Shown here: positions 18,156-26,222 of the stretch, piece by piece
Layout of the letters: each line of letters begins with the position of its first letter
How positions within the stretch are numbered: the stretch's first letter is position 1
Assembly (NCBI GenBank): GCA_902522775.1
Contig: CABYWQ010000001.1
Span: 375,020-439,019, forward strand
DNA from: Eutrophosalina sp902522775
Lineage (GTDB): Bacteria > Bacteroidota > Bacteroidia > Flavobacteriales > Flavobacteriaceae
DNA length: 64,000 nt
Direction: 5' to 3'
Made by a program: the position numbers and the translations under genes
Notes under the pieces: generated by a model
What the model was told of the DNA's origin: nothing
Databases searched by the model: none
What the model saw: the letters and a program-made list of their open reading frames with translations, nothing else

Positions 18156-18808
18156 GTATTAGATTTTTTATGATCATCTAAAAACTTTTTCAAACCAGAG
18201 TCTGTCAAAGGATGATTAAGTAGCCCCTTGATTGCAGAAAGAGGTGTGGTTACAACATCTGCACCTATCTTGGCACAATCAATAATATGCATTGTATGAC
18301 GAATTGAAGCTGCAAGAATTTCTGTCTTGAAATCATAGTTGTCATAAATATCACGTATTTCTGAAATTAAATTTAATCCATCAGATGATATGTCATCTAA
18401 TCTTCCTATGAAAGGAGATAAATAAGTTGCTCCAGCTTTAGCAGCAATAATTGCTTGTCCTGAAGAAAAAACAAGTGTGCAATTGGTTTTGATATTTTTA
18501 TCAGTAAAATATTTAATTGCTTTTATTCCTTCAGAAATCATAGGAACCTTAACAACTATCTGCTTATTTAATGAAGCTAAATATTCACCTTCTTTAACAA
18601 TTCCTTTGAAATCGGTAGATATTACTTCGGCAGATACATCTCCATCAACGATGTCACATATTGTTAGGTAATGGTTAATAATATTTTTATGTCCACTGAT
18701 TCCTTCTTTAGCCATCAGTGACGGGTTAGTTGTAACTCCGTCAAGTATGCCCAAATCTTGAGCTTCTCTTATTTGATCAAGGTTAGCTGTATCTATAAAA
18801 AATTTCAT
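18152..18808 (-). CDS. Transaldolase-family protein (fructose-6-phosphate aldolase-like, short type)
   Basis: The 218-residue length and motifs place this in the short transaldolase/FSA subfamily: MKFFIDTANLDQI, the GVTTNPSL strand, VVKVPM carrying the Schiff-base lysine, NCTLVFSSGQA, and SPFIGRLDD, EILAASIRH. Members are annotated as fructose-6-phosphate aldolase or transaldolase; sequence alone does not decide between aldol cleavage and dihydroxyacetone transfer, but in Bacteroidota this short form usually serves the non-oxidative pentose phosphate pathway. Its ATG overlaps the stop of the upstream SDR gene by one base (TAATG), implying translational coupling. Confidence 0.85.
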   Translation of the reverse strand: MKFFIDTANLDQIREAQDLGILDGVTTNPSLMAKEGISGHKNIINHYLTICDIVDGDVSAEVISTDFKGIVKEGEYLASLNKQIVVKVPMISEGIKAIKYFTDKNIKTNCTLVFSSGQAIIAAKAGATYLSPFIGRLDDISSDGLNLISEIRDIYDNYDFKTEILAASIRHTMHIIDCAKIGADVVTTPLSAIKGLLNHPLTDSGLKKFLDDHKKSNT

Positions 18809-19611
18809 TATAATTTATTGTATTTAATTAATATTTTTTCAAATAATAAATCTGGTAAAATTCTTTTTAAAATTATTGAAAACTTTTGAAAAAAGGCACC
18901 TGCTTTATAATGTATTTTTGGGTTTTTTAAATTGATAATTTTATAAACAAGTTTTGATATAATTAAGGGATCACTTCCACTTGAATCAACATGCTTATTC
19001 ATTTCTTTCCATGACTTGTAGTACTTCTCAAAATAGACTGAATCTTTATTATCAAAAGAATCAATTCTTCTTGAAACAATATTGGTTTTAAAATCACCAG
19101 GAGCGATATTTGTGACCTTAATATTATAATCAATTAATTCTAATCTCAAACTTTCTGTTAAAATTTCTAAAGCGCTTTTCGAGGCACAGTATATTCCTCT
19201 AAAAGGTAGACCTATGTACCCAGCAATTGATGTCATATTAATAATTAACCCATTTTTGTTATTTCTCATTGAAGGAAGTACAGATTTAATCATTTCAATA
19301 GGCCCGAAAAAATTTGTGTTAAAGAGCTTTTCAACATCATTTATTTTAGAATCTTCAATAGAACCTGTAAATCCAATACCAGCATTATTAATAAGTATTT
19401 CAATCGAATGTTCTTTTAATAAAATATAATTAACACATTCATCAATTTCTTTTTTAATATTAATATTTGCTTTAACTAGCTCAAACTTTGTATCTGGATA
19501 ATTTAAAGGATTTCTGCACGTACCATAAACTTTAAATTTCTTAGAAGATAAATATTCGCCTATGTTTTTTCCGATTCCTGAAGATGCACCTGTAATTAAT
19601 ACTGTTTTCAT
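18808..19611 (-). CDS. Short-chain dehydrogenase/reductase
   Basis: The 267-residue classical SDR has the nucleotide-binding glycine motif TGASSGIG at residues 7-14, NNAG, the catalytic Ser in NMTSIAG and the YxxxK pair in YCASK. The C-terminal part (FFQKFSIILKRILPDLLFEKILIKY) is basic and hydrophobic, suggesting membrane association and a lipid-like substrate, which is inference. The ATG at 19609-19611 comes directly after the T-run of the SRP RNA terminator on the same strand, so transcription is likely to come from read-through of ffs or from a promoter hidden in that RNA gene. It is coupled to the transaldolase-family gene downstream. Confidence 0.85.
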   Translation of the reverse strand: MKTVLITGASSGIGKNIGEYLSSKKFKVYGTCRNPLNYPDTKFELVKANINIKKEIDECVNYILLKEHSIEILINNAGIGFTGSIEDSKINDVEKLFNTNFFGPIEMIKSVLPSMRNNKNGLIINMTSIAGYIGLPFRGIYCASKSALEILTESLRLELIDYNIKVTNIAPGDFKTNIVSRRIDSFDNKDSVYFEKYYKSWKEMNKHVDSSGSDPLIISKLVYKIINLKNPKIHYKAGAFFQKFSIILKRILPDLLFEKILIKYNKL

Positions 19612-19618
19612 AAAAAAA
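19612..19618 (-). terminator. T-run after SRP RNA
   Basis: Seven T residues (coding strand) follow directly after the closing helix of the SRP RNA, whose own GGGCA/TGCCC end stem acts as the terminator hairpin. The SDR start codon is the next base. Confidence 0.55.
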
Positions 19619-19714
19619 GGGCAAGTAACTTATATCACACCGCTACAACCATTTACCCTTGCTGTATTCCTACCCTGGGGGATTCAATGGGAGCTGGTTG
19701 CATAAGCCCTGCCC
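19619..19714 (-). ncRNA. ffs: Signal recognition particle 4.5S-type RNA
   Basis: The minus strand carries the conserved domain IV apical hairpin, with CAGGGUA, a GGAA tetraloop and UACAGCAAGG forming the symmetric and asymmetric internal loops that bind Ffh. The ends pair as GGGCAGG (5') and CUUGCCC (3'), giving a single extended hairpin of about 96 nt, the usual size of the small bacterial SRP RNA. A TATATTTG promoter element ends 4 bases upstream of the 5' G and a T-run follows the 3' end. I assign the ends by the closing helix; mature termini could differ by a few bases. Confidence 0.88.
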
Positions 19715-19718
19715 ATAA

Positions 19719-19726
19719 CAAATATA
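19719..19726 (-). promoter_or_regulatory. -7 promoter element of ffs
   Basis: TATATTTG on the minus strand matches the Bacteroidota -7 consensus TAnnTTTG. The presumed RNA 5' end lies 5 bases downstream, which gives an internal measure of where transcription starts relative to this element. No clear TTTG -33 box is seen. Confidence 0.65.
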
Positions 19727-19772
19727 ATAGTTTTAATAAAAGAATTAGAAGTATTACTTTTAATAAATATTT

Positions 19773-20798
19773 ATGAAAATTAATTTTTATCTTTTTTTTA
19801 TTTTAATAATTTCTATTTCTTGTTCTAATGAAAATCAGATTTATGAAATTAGTATTTCATCAGAATCTGAAATTTATAATAAAGAATCAAAAGTTTCACT
19901 TGATATTAAATTAAATAATATTTTAATTAAAGTTGAGGATTTGAGATTTTTTATAAATGAAAAAAAGGTTTCAAAAGTGACTAATCTATCTCAAGCAAAA
20001 TTAGGTTCTAATTCAATTAAAGCTCAATTCACACACGATAATCAACAAAAAGTTATAATAAAAAATCTTGATGTTTATAATACTAAACAACCTGATTTAT
20101 ATTCTTATGAAATTATTGAAGAATACCCACATGATATTTCGCTGTACACACAAGGTTTAGAATTTAAAAATAATATATTATATGAAAGTACTGGCTTAAA
20201 TGGATATTCATCATTAAGAAAATTTGATGTTTATAATAATCAATTGATTGATGTTAGATTTTTGGATGATGAATATTTTGGAGAGGGACTAACAATTTTA
20301 AATAATAAAATTTACCAGCTAACATGGAAAAACAGAATTGGATTTATTTATGATTTAAAAACCATGAATATGGAAAAATCTTTCAATTACGGTCAAAGTT
20401 CTGAGGGTTGGGGTCTTGCAAATGATGGAAATAATTTATACAAATCTGACGGCACCGAGAAAATTTGGATTATTGATCCAGTTACACTCAAGGAAATAGA
20501 TAATATAGAGATAGTCACAGACAAAAAAAAAGTAAAAAATATTAATGAGTTGGAAATTGTTGACGAAAAGATTTATGCAAATACTTATCAATTCAATAAG
20601 GATGTAGTTTTAGTTATAAACAAACTTACTGGTTCTGTTGATGGTATTATAGATTTTGGAAATTTAAGAAATAAAGTTAAACAACATAACAATCTAGATG
20701 TATTGAATGGAATAGCTTTCAATAAAAAAAGAAATTCTTTTTTTATAACCGGAAAGAGATGGGATAAGATTTTTGAAGTAAAGATTATTAAAAATTAA
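19773..20798 (+). CDS. Glutaminyl-peptide cyclotransferase (glutamine cyclotransferase family) lipoprotein
   Basis: The 341-residue protein begins with a lipoprotein signal (MKINFYLFFILIISISC, Cys17). After a small N-terminal beta domain, residues about 105-341 form the plant-type glutamine cyclotransferase beta-propeller: YPHDISLYTQGLEF, LYESTGLNG, FGEGLT, QLTWKNRIGF, GWGLANDG, DGTEKIWIIDP, NELEIVDEKIYAN and LNGIAFN are the propeller blade signatures. The enzyme converts N-terminal glutamine to pyroglutamate, here presumably on periplasmic or surface-exposed proteins. The 3' end overlaps convergent glyA by 11 bases. Confidence 0.85.
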   Translation: MKINFYLFFILIISISCSNENQIYEISISSESEIYNKESKVSLDIKLNNILIKVEDLRFFINEKKVSKVTNLSQAKLGSNSIKAQFTHDNQQKVIIKNLDVYNTKQPDLYSYEIIEEYPHDISLYTQGLEFKNNILYESTGLNGYSSLRKFDVYNNQLIDVRFLDDEYFGEGLTILNNKIYQLTWKNRIGFIYDLKTMNMEKSFNYGQSSEGWGLANDGNNLYKSDGTEKIWIIDPVTLKEIDNIEIVTDKKKVKNINELEIVDEKIYANTYQFNKDVVLVINKLTGSVDGIIDFGNLRNKVKQHNNLDVLNGIAFNKKRNSFFITGKRWDKIFEVKIIKN

Positions 20799-22062
20799 AT
20801 AATTTTTTTCCTGACATTAAAGAGTTTACTTTTGTTTTTACTTGTTTTAGAATAAAATCATCGTTGTAGTTTTCTATTACCTCATCAATTAGATCTACAA
20901 TTTTAATAATTTCTGAATTATCAATTCCTCTTGTTGTAATAGCTGCTGTGCCAAACCTAATTCCTGAGGTTACAAAGGGCGATTTATCATCAAAGGGAAC
21001 CATATTTTTATTTGCAGTTATATCAGCTTTAACTAAAGCTTCCTCTGCTTCTTTTCCAGTAATTTTTTTATTCCTTAAATCAATTAACATTAAATGATTG
21101 TCAGTACCACCTGAAATTAGATTATAGTTTCTTTTTGAAAGTTCATTTGCCATTGCTTTTGCATTATTTCTAACTCTAACCATATACTTTAAAAAATCAT
21201 CAGTAAGTGCTTCCCTAAAACCGACAGCTTTAGCAGCTATAACATGTTCTAGAGGCCCTCCTTGATTTCCAGGGAAAACACCCATGTCAATTTGGTTTGA
21301 CATAGGTTTTAATTTTCCACTTTTATATTTTAAACCAAAAGGGTTTTCAAAATCTTTCCCCATTAGAATTAATCCTCCTCTAGCTCCTCTCAAAGTTTTG
21401 TGAGTGGTTGTTGTAACAACATGACAATGCGGAATAGGATCATTTAGCAAACCTTTTGCAATCAAACCAGAAGGGTGAGATATATCAGCTAAAAGAAATG
21501 CATTAACTTCATCAGCTATATTTCTAAATTCACTAAAGTCAATATCCCGAGAATAAGCAGAGGCACCTGCTATAATCATTTGTGGTTTTTCTTTATTTGC
21601 AATTCTGCGGATTTCACTATAATCTAATAATCCTGTTTCTTTTTCAACTCCATAAAATGATGCATTGTATATTCTTCCAGAAAAATTAACACTTGATCCA
21701 TGTGTTAAATGTCCTCCATGTGCTAAATCAAATCCTAAAATTTTGTCTCCCGGTCTCAGGAATGCATGAAAAACAGATGCATTTGCTTGACTTCCTGAGT
21801 GAGGCTGTACATTAGCATATTCTGCACCAAATAATTCTTTTGCACGATTTATTGCTATAGATTCCACTTCATCAACCACTTCACATCCACCATAATATCT
21901 TTTTCCAGGGTAGCCTTCAGCATATTTGTTTGTTAGTACAGAACCAGCAGCTTTCATTACACCATTACTTACAAAATTTTCTGATGCAATTAGTTCAATT
22001 CCCTTAATTTGTCTATTTTGTTCTTTTTTGATTAAATCAAATATTATTTCTTCGGATTTCAT
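20788..22062 (-). CDS. glyA: Serine hydroxymethyltransferase
   Basis: The 424-residue protein is a full-length GlyA: IELIASENFVS near the N-terminus, YAEGYPGKRYYGGCEVVD, HSGSQAN, DLAHGGHLTHG, and the PLP lysine in TTTTHKTLRGARGG. It interconverts serine and glycine while charging tetrahydrofolate with a one-carbon unit, feeding purine synthesis (purC is nearby). It is divergent to smpB with 43 bases between the starts. Confidence 0.96.
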   Translation of the reverse strand: MKSEEIIFDLIKKEQNRQIKGIELIASENFVSNGVMKAAGSVLTNKYAEGYPGKRYYGGCEVVDEVESIAINRAKELFGAEYANVQPHSGSQANASVFHAFLRPGDKILGFDLAHGGHLTHGSSVNFSGRIYNASFYGVEKETGLLDYSEIRRIANKEKPQMIIAGASAYSRDIDFSEFRNIADEVNAFLLADISHPSGLIAKGLLNDPIPHCHVVTTTTHKTLRGARGGLILMGKDFENPFGLKYKSGKLKPMSNQIDMGVFPGNQGGPLEHVIAAKAVGFREALTDDFLKYMVRVRNNAKAMANELSKRNYNLISGGTDNHLMLIDLRNKKITGKEAEEALVKADITANKNMVPFDDKSPFVTSGIRFGTAAITTRGIDNSEIIKIVDLIDEVIENYNDDFILKQVKTKVNSLMSGKKLFNF

Positions 22063-22071
22063 TTAGGATTA

Positions 22072-22101
22072 TTTGATAATGCAAGATACTTATTAACTTT
22101 G
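22072..22101 (+). promoter_or_regulatory. Promoter of smpB (leaderless spacing)
   Basis: TTTG at 22072-22075, an 18-base spacer and TAACTTTG at 22094-22101 form the best -33/-7 pair seen in the window. The GTG start codon of smpB begins 4 bases after the -7 element, at the position where the SRP RNA promoter would start transcription, so the mRNA should carry little or no 5' leader. Confidence 0.7.
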
Positions 22102-22105
22102 CTTA

Positions 22106-22555
22106 GTGCAAGGGAAAATTAACATAGTAAACAAAAAGGCAAGCTTCAAGTATTTTTTATTAAAAAAATATATTGCAGGTCTTGTATTAAGCGGATCTGA
22201 GATTAAATCAATTAGACTAAAAAAAGCAAATATCGATAGGTCTTTCTGCACTTTTTTTAATAACGAATTATATGCTAATAATATATTAATTGAGAGTTAT
22301 GTAAATTCTAGTTCATTTGAAAAAGAAAGAAAAAAAATAAAGTTATTATTAAATAAAAATGAGCTAATTAAAATTAAAAAAGAATTAAATAATGTTGGAA
22401 TAACAATTGTGCCAGTAAAACTATTCATAAATGATAAAGGATTCGCGAAATTGGAAATATTTAGTGCAAAAGGTAAAAGGAACTACGATAAAAGAGAAGT
22501 AATTAAAAAAAGAGAAAATAAATTGAAAATCGATAGAATCAAAAAATCTAACTAG
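22106..22555 (+). CDS. smpB: SsrA-binding protein SmpB
   Basis: The 149-residue protein has the SmpB OB-fold core (NKKASFKYF, AGLVLSGSEIKSIR, KLFINDKGFAKLEI) and the basic C-terminal tail (GKRNYDKREVIKKRE) that folds in the mRNA channel. With tmRNA it rescues stalled ribosomes; no tmRNA gene is recognised in this window. The start is GTG at 22106, set both by homologue length and by the promoter just upstream. Its TAG stop overlaps the stop of convergent pcm in CTAG (22552-22555). Confidence 0.93.
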   Translation: MQGKINIVNKKASFKYFLLKKYIAGLVLSGSEIKSIRLKKANIDRSFCTFFNNELYANNILIESYVNSSSFEKERKKIKLLLNKNELIKIKKELNNVGITIVPVKLFINDKGFAKLEIFSAKGKRNYDKREVIKKRENKLKIDRIKKSN

Positions 22556-23193
22556 TATTTATTTTTTAACATTGGAACAAAGCGATAATCACCAAAAGTT
22601 TTTTTCTCAAATTTATTAACAGAAACTCTTGTAATTAGTGTCATTTTTTGAACTAATTTACCGATTGGAATAACCATTTTTCCATTTACTTTCAGTTGTT
22701 TTAATAAATTATTGGGTGGTGTTTCACACGCTGCAGTTATTATAATTTTATCAAATGGGGAAAATTCTTCAATACCTTTATTCCCATCATCCCATATATT
22801 TTTTTTTGGCATTAATTTAATCTCATGTAATATTTTTTTTGATTTTTTGTATAAACTATAAATTCTTTCAATTGTATATACATCTGCTCCTAAAAACACC
22901 AAAACTGCTGATTGAAATCCAGATCCAGTACCAATCTCTAATATCTTATCACCTTTTTTAATATTTAGAAGATGTGTTTGAAAAGCAACAGTAAAAGGCT
23001 GTGAAATTGTTTGATTCTCATCTATTGGAAATGCTTCGTCTTTGTATGCGAATGATTCAAAATCTTTATGAATAAATAGATGTCTAGGAACTTTTAAGAA
23101 TGCTTTAAGAATTTTTTTATTATTAATTCCCTTTTTGATAAGATTATTAATTAATTCTTTTCTTAGGCCTAATAGTTTTGGAGAATCATACAT
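22552..23193 (-). CDS. pcm: Protein-L-isoaspartate O-methyltransferase
   Basis: The 213-residue protein is full length: VPRHLF near the N-terminus, DENQTISQPF (substrate-binding loop), SAM motif I ILEIGTGSGFQSAV, FDKIIITAACETPP and the closing IGKLVQKM/RFVPML segment. It methylates isoaspartyl residues that arise by protein ageing so that they can return to aspartate. The ATG at 23191-23193 is 48 bases from the divergent Gfo/Idh start. Confidence 0.93.
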   Translation of the reverse strand: MYDSPKLLGLRKELINNLIKKGINNKKILKAFLKVPRHLFIHKDFESFAYKDEAFPIDENQTISQPFTVAFQTHLLNIKKGDKILEIGTGSGFQSAVLVFLGADVYTIERIYSLYKKSKKILHEIKLMPKKNIWDDGNKGIEEFSPFDKIIITAACETPPNNLLKQLKVNGKMVIPIGKLVQKMTLITRVSVNKFEKKTFGDYRFVPMLKNKY

Positions 23194-23241
23194 AAAATAA
23201 AAATATCAATTAATTATATATAATTGTAAATTTGTGAACTA

Positions 23242-24198
23242 ATGTTAAACATTGCAGTGGTAGGTGCTGGTCACCTTGGGGAATTTCATATAAAACTTTT
23301 AAAAAGCTCTGGACTTTTTAATCTGATTGGTTTCTATGACCCCGATAAATCAAGAGTTAAATATATAATTGATAAATACAAAATTAATTTTCTTGAAATA
23401 ACAAAGATTAGTTCTTTAGTTGATGCAGTTGTTATATCAACGCCAACATCTTTTCATTATGAAACAGCAGTTAGATTTTTAAATAAAAAGAAACATGTAT
23501 TCATTGAAAAGCCAATTACCTCAACAATTGATCAGGCTAACGAACTCATTCAAATTAAAAACAATAATAAACTTATTGGTCAAGTTGGACATGTAGAGAG
23601 ATTCAATTCAGCCTTTATAAATATAAAGAATGCTTTAAACCCTATGTTTATTGAATCTCACAGGCTATCTTCTTATCCATTAAGGGGAACAGATGTTTCA
23701 GTAGTATTAGATTTAATGATACATGATATTGATATTATTTTGTCATTGGTTGATTCTAAAATCACTAAAATAAGTGCTAATGGAACAAAAATAATTAGCA
23801 ATTCACCTGATATAGCAAATGCAAGAATTGAATTTGAAAATGGTTGTGTAGCTAACTTAACCTCAAGTAGATTGTCTCTTAAAAAAATGAGGAAAATGAG
23901 AGTGTTTCAAAGGGAATCCTATATTTCAGTTGATTTTGATACTGGATCTAGCGAAATTATTAAGGTTAAAAATTATGATGGGAAAAATAAATATGCAATG
24001 ACAATTCATGATTCTGAGGGTATAGAAAAAGAAATTCAAATTGATAATGTAAAGAATGAAAAAATTAATTCAATTGAAGAAGAGCATAAGAATTTTTATC
24101 ATTCTATTATTAATAAAGAAGATCCAATAGTTTCATTTGAAAAGGGAAGAGACGCTCTCGATTTAGCTATCAAGATTGTAAAAATTATTAAAAACTAG
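23242..24198 (+). CDS. Gfo/Idh/MocA family oxidoreductase
   Basis: The 318-residue protein has an N-terminal Rossmann fold (VVGAGHLGEFHIKLL), the EKPIT motif whose lysine belongs to the catalytic triad of this family, and the C-terminal alpha/beta domain with DLMIHDIDIIL. The family oxidises or reduces sugars, inositols or related compounds with NAD(P); the substrate cannot be inferred. TAAATTTG at 23227-23234 lies 7 bases before the ATG. It heads a tight plus-strand cluster with the YggS-like protein, an exonuclease and miaA. Confidence 0.85.
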   Translation: MLNIAVVGAGHLGEFHIKLLKSSGLFNLIGFYDPDKSRVKYIIDKYKINFLEITKISSLVDAVVISTPTSFHYETAVRFLNKKKHVFIEKPITSTIDQANELIQIKNNNKLIGQVGHVERFNSAFINIKNALNPMFIESHRLSSYPLRGTDVSVVLDLMIHDIDIILSLVDSKITKISANGTKIISNSPDIANARIEFENGCVANLTSSRLSLKKMRKMRVFQRESYISVDFDTGSSEIIKVKNYDGKNKYAMTIHDSEGIEKEIQIDNVKNEKINSIEEEHKNFYHSIINKEDPIVSFEKGRDALDLAIKIVKIIKN

Positions 24199-24200
24199 AT

Positions 24201-24833
24201 ATGGACTATATTTTATTTAAAAAAAGTATTTCAGAAAATATTAAAATTGTAGCAGTGTCGAAAACTAAATCCACTGAAAAAATTAAAGATATATATGATT
24301 TAGGTCATAGAGACTTTGGTGAAAATAAAGTACAGGAACTTGTTAAAAAACATGAAGATTTGCCGAAAGATATTAATTGGCACTTAATTGGTAAACTACA
24401 AAGAAATAAGGTTAAATATATAGCTCCGTTTATACATTTAATTCACTCAGTTGATTCTGAAAGATTGTTAAATCAAATCAACAAAGAGGGAGATAAAAAT
24501 AATAGAATTATAAATGTTTTATTGCAAATAAAAATATCAAATGACCCATTAAAAACAGGATTTGAATATTCTAAATTAGGAGATATGTTTTCTACTAGTA
24601 TATTTTTGAAATACAAGTTTGTTAAAATTATTGGCTTTATGGGAATTGGGTCTATTGATCAATCAAAAAATGACAAAGAGTTTAAAAAAATTTCTGATTA
24701 TTTTAGTGAAATAAATAAAATACACGATCTAAAGTATTTATCACTTGGAATGAGTAATGATTACAAGTTAGCTATAAAATACAATTCAAATATGATAAGA
24801 ATTGGTAGTCTAATTTTTGGTTCAAGAAACTAA
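24201..24833 (+). CDS. YggS/PROSC family pyridoxal phosphate-binding protein
   Basis: The 210-residue protein matches the YggS/PLPBP family: VAVSKTKS with the PLP lysine at residue 21, DFGENKVQEL, WHLIGKLQRNKVKY, HSVDSERLL, MGIGSIDQS, SLGMSNDY and IRIGSLIFG. These proteins hold PLP without a known catalytic reaction and keep PLP and amino-acid pools balanced. It starts 2 bases after the Gfo/Idh stop and its own stop overlaps the next start (TAATG). Confidence 0.9.
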   Translation: MDYILFKKSISENIKIVAVSKTKSTEKIKDIYDLGHRDFGENKVQELVKKHEDLPKDINWHLIGKLQRNKVKYIAPFIHLIHSVDSERLLNQINKEGDKNNRIINVLLQIKISNDPLKTGFEYSKLGDMFSTSIFLKYKFVKIIGFMGIGSIDQSKNDKEFKKISDYFSEINKIHDLKYLSLGMSNDYKLAIKYNSNMIRIGSLIFGSRN

Positions 24834-25321
24834 TGTTTGTAATAGTTGATTTAGAAACAACAGGCGGGATTTACAATAAAGAAAAAATTATTGAAATTGG
24901 CTTGATTAAATATGATGGATCTAAAGTTATTGACACATTTGAAAAATTAATTAATCCATTTGTAAAAATTGATCCTTTTATTGAAAAGTTAACTGGAATA
25001 AAAAATAATGAGTTAAAAAGTTCTAAAGGATTTAATTCTTATAGTGCTGATATTTATAATTTTTTAAAGAATTCCACTATTGTTGGACATGATGTTAAGT
25101 ACGATTACAGAGTTTTAAAAAATGAATTAAAAAAAAATAATTTTATTTTAGAAAACAAATTTTTATGTACTCTTGAATTAATGAGAGAATGTTATCCAGA
25201 CCTAAACTCTTATAAATTAAAAACTTTAAGTAAAATCTTTGATATTAAATTAGTAAAGCATCACAGGGCTATGGATGATGCAAAAGCTACACTTGAGTTA
25301 CTTAAATTATGCAATGAGTGA
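24833..25321 (+). CDS. DEDDh 3'-5' exonuclease (DNA polymerase III epsilon-like), exonuclease domain only
   Basis: The 162-residue protein is a bare exonuclease domain: Exo I VDLETTGG (Asp6, Glu8), Exo II GHDVKYDYRVL, Exo III HHRAMDDAKAT, with the histidine of the DEDDh type. It could be the proofreading epsilon subunit or a stand-alone exonuclease; flavobacterial genomes commonly place such a gene between yggS-like and miaA genes. It lacks a visible clamp-binding or polymerase-binding tail. It overlaps miaA by 8 bases. Confidence 0.85.
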   Translation: MFVIVDLETTGGIYNKEKIIEIGLIKYDGSKVIDTFEKLINPFVKIDPFIEKLTGIKNNELKSSKGFNSYSADIYNFLKNSTIVGHDVKYDYRVLKNELKKNNFILENKFLCTLELMRECYPDLNSYKLKTLSKIFDIKLVKHHRAMDDAKATLELLKLCNE

Positions 25322-26222
25322 TAAAAAATTAATTAGTATTAGTGGTCCAACCGCAATTGGTAAAACCAAACTCGCAATTAAATTAGCAAAATCTCTAAAC
25401 TCAGAGGTGATTTCATTTGATTCTAGGCAGTTTTACAAAGAAATGTCCATAGGAACTGCAGTACCATTAGAAATTGAATTAAATGAAGTGAAACATCATT
25501 TTATTCAACATAAATCAATTTTAGATCCATACACAGTTTATGATTTTTCAGTTGAAGCTAATAAGTTAATTAAGAAATTATTTAAGGTTTATGATAATAT
25601 TATCTTGGTTGGAGGTTCATATATGTTTCTTAAATCGATCATATATGGAATAGATGAAATACCAAAAATTCCAAATGAATTCAGAAACAAGTTAAATGAA
25701 AAGTTAAAAATTAATGGTATAGAATATTTACAATCAATTCTTAGCACAAAAGATCCTGAATACTATGAAAAAGTAGACATAAATAATCCAAGAAGATTAA
25801 TTAGAGCATTGGAGATAATTGAATTTACTAAAAAACCTTACACATCATTTTTAACATATAATAAAGAGAGACTATATAACCACTATTCTATTGCATTAAA
25901 TACAGACAGGAGTCGGTTATATGAAATAATCAATAACAGAGTTGACTTTATGATTAATTCAGGCTTAATTGATGAAGCTAAAGATCTATATAAGTTTAAG
26001 GACAATAATGCATTACGTACTGTTGGCTACAAAGAATTATTTAATTATTTCAGCAATCAGTATTCTAAAGTTTTTGCAATTAATGAAATTAAAAAAAACA
26101 CAAGAAGATTTGCAAAAAAACAAATTACTTGGCTAAAAAATTCAGATGAAAAACATCAATGGATAGATATAGATTATGATATTGAGGATATAGTAAAAAA
26201 TTTAGACAATAAAATCTTTTAA
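25314..26222 (+). CDS. miaA: tRNA dimethylallyltransferase
   Basis: I start at ATG 25314 (MSDKKLISISGPTAIGKT) because homologues begin just before the P-loop; an earlier in-frame start at 25275 adds a stretch that only reflects the overlapping gene. Motifs: P-loop GPTAIGKT, FDSRQFYKEM, HHFIQHKSI, VGGSYMFLKSII, NPRRLIRALEI and RRFAKKQITWLK. The enzyme transfers dimethylallyl to A37 of tRNAs reading UNN codons. Length of 302 residues is normal. The 3' end overlaps convergent purC by 21 bases. Confidence 0.94.
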   Translation: MSDKKLISISGPTAIGKTKLAIKLAKSLNSEVISFDSRQFYKEMSIGTAVPLEIELNEVKHHFIQHKSILDPYTVYDFSVEANKLIKKLFKVYDNIILVGGSYMFLKSIIYGIDEIPKIPNEFRNKLNEKLKINGIEYLQSILSTKDPEYYEKVDINNPRRLIRALEIIEFTKKPYTSFLTYNKERLYNHYSIALNTDRSRLYEIINNRVDFMINSGLIDEAKDLYKFKDNNALRTVGYKELFNYFSNQYSKVFAINEIKKNTRRFAKKQITWLKNSDEKHQWIDIDYDIEDIVKNLDNKIF

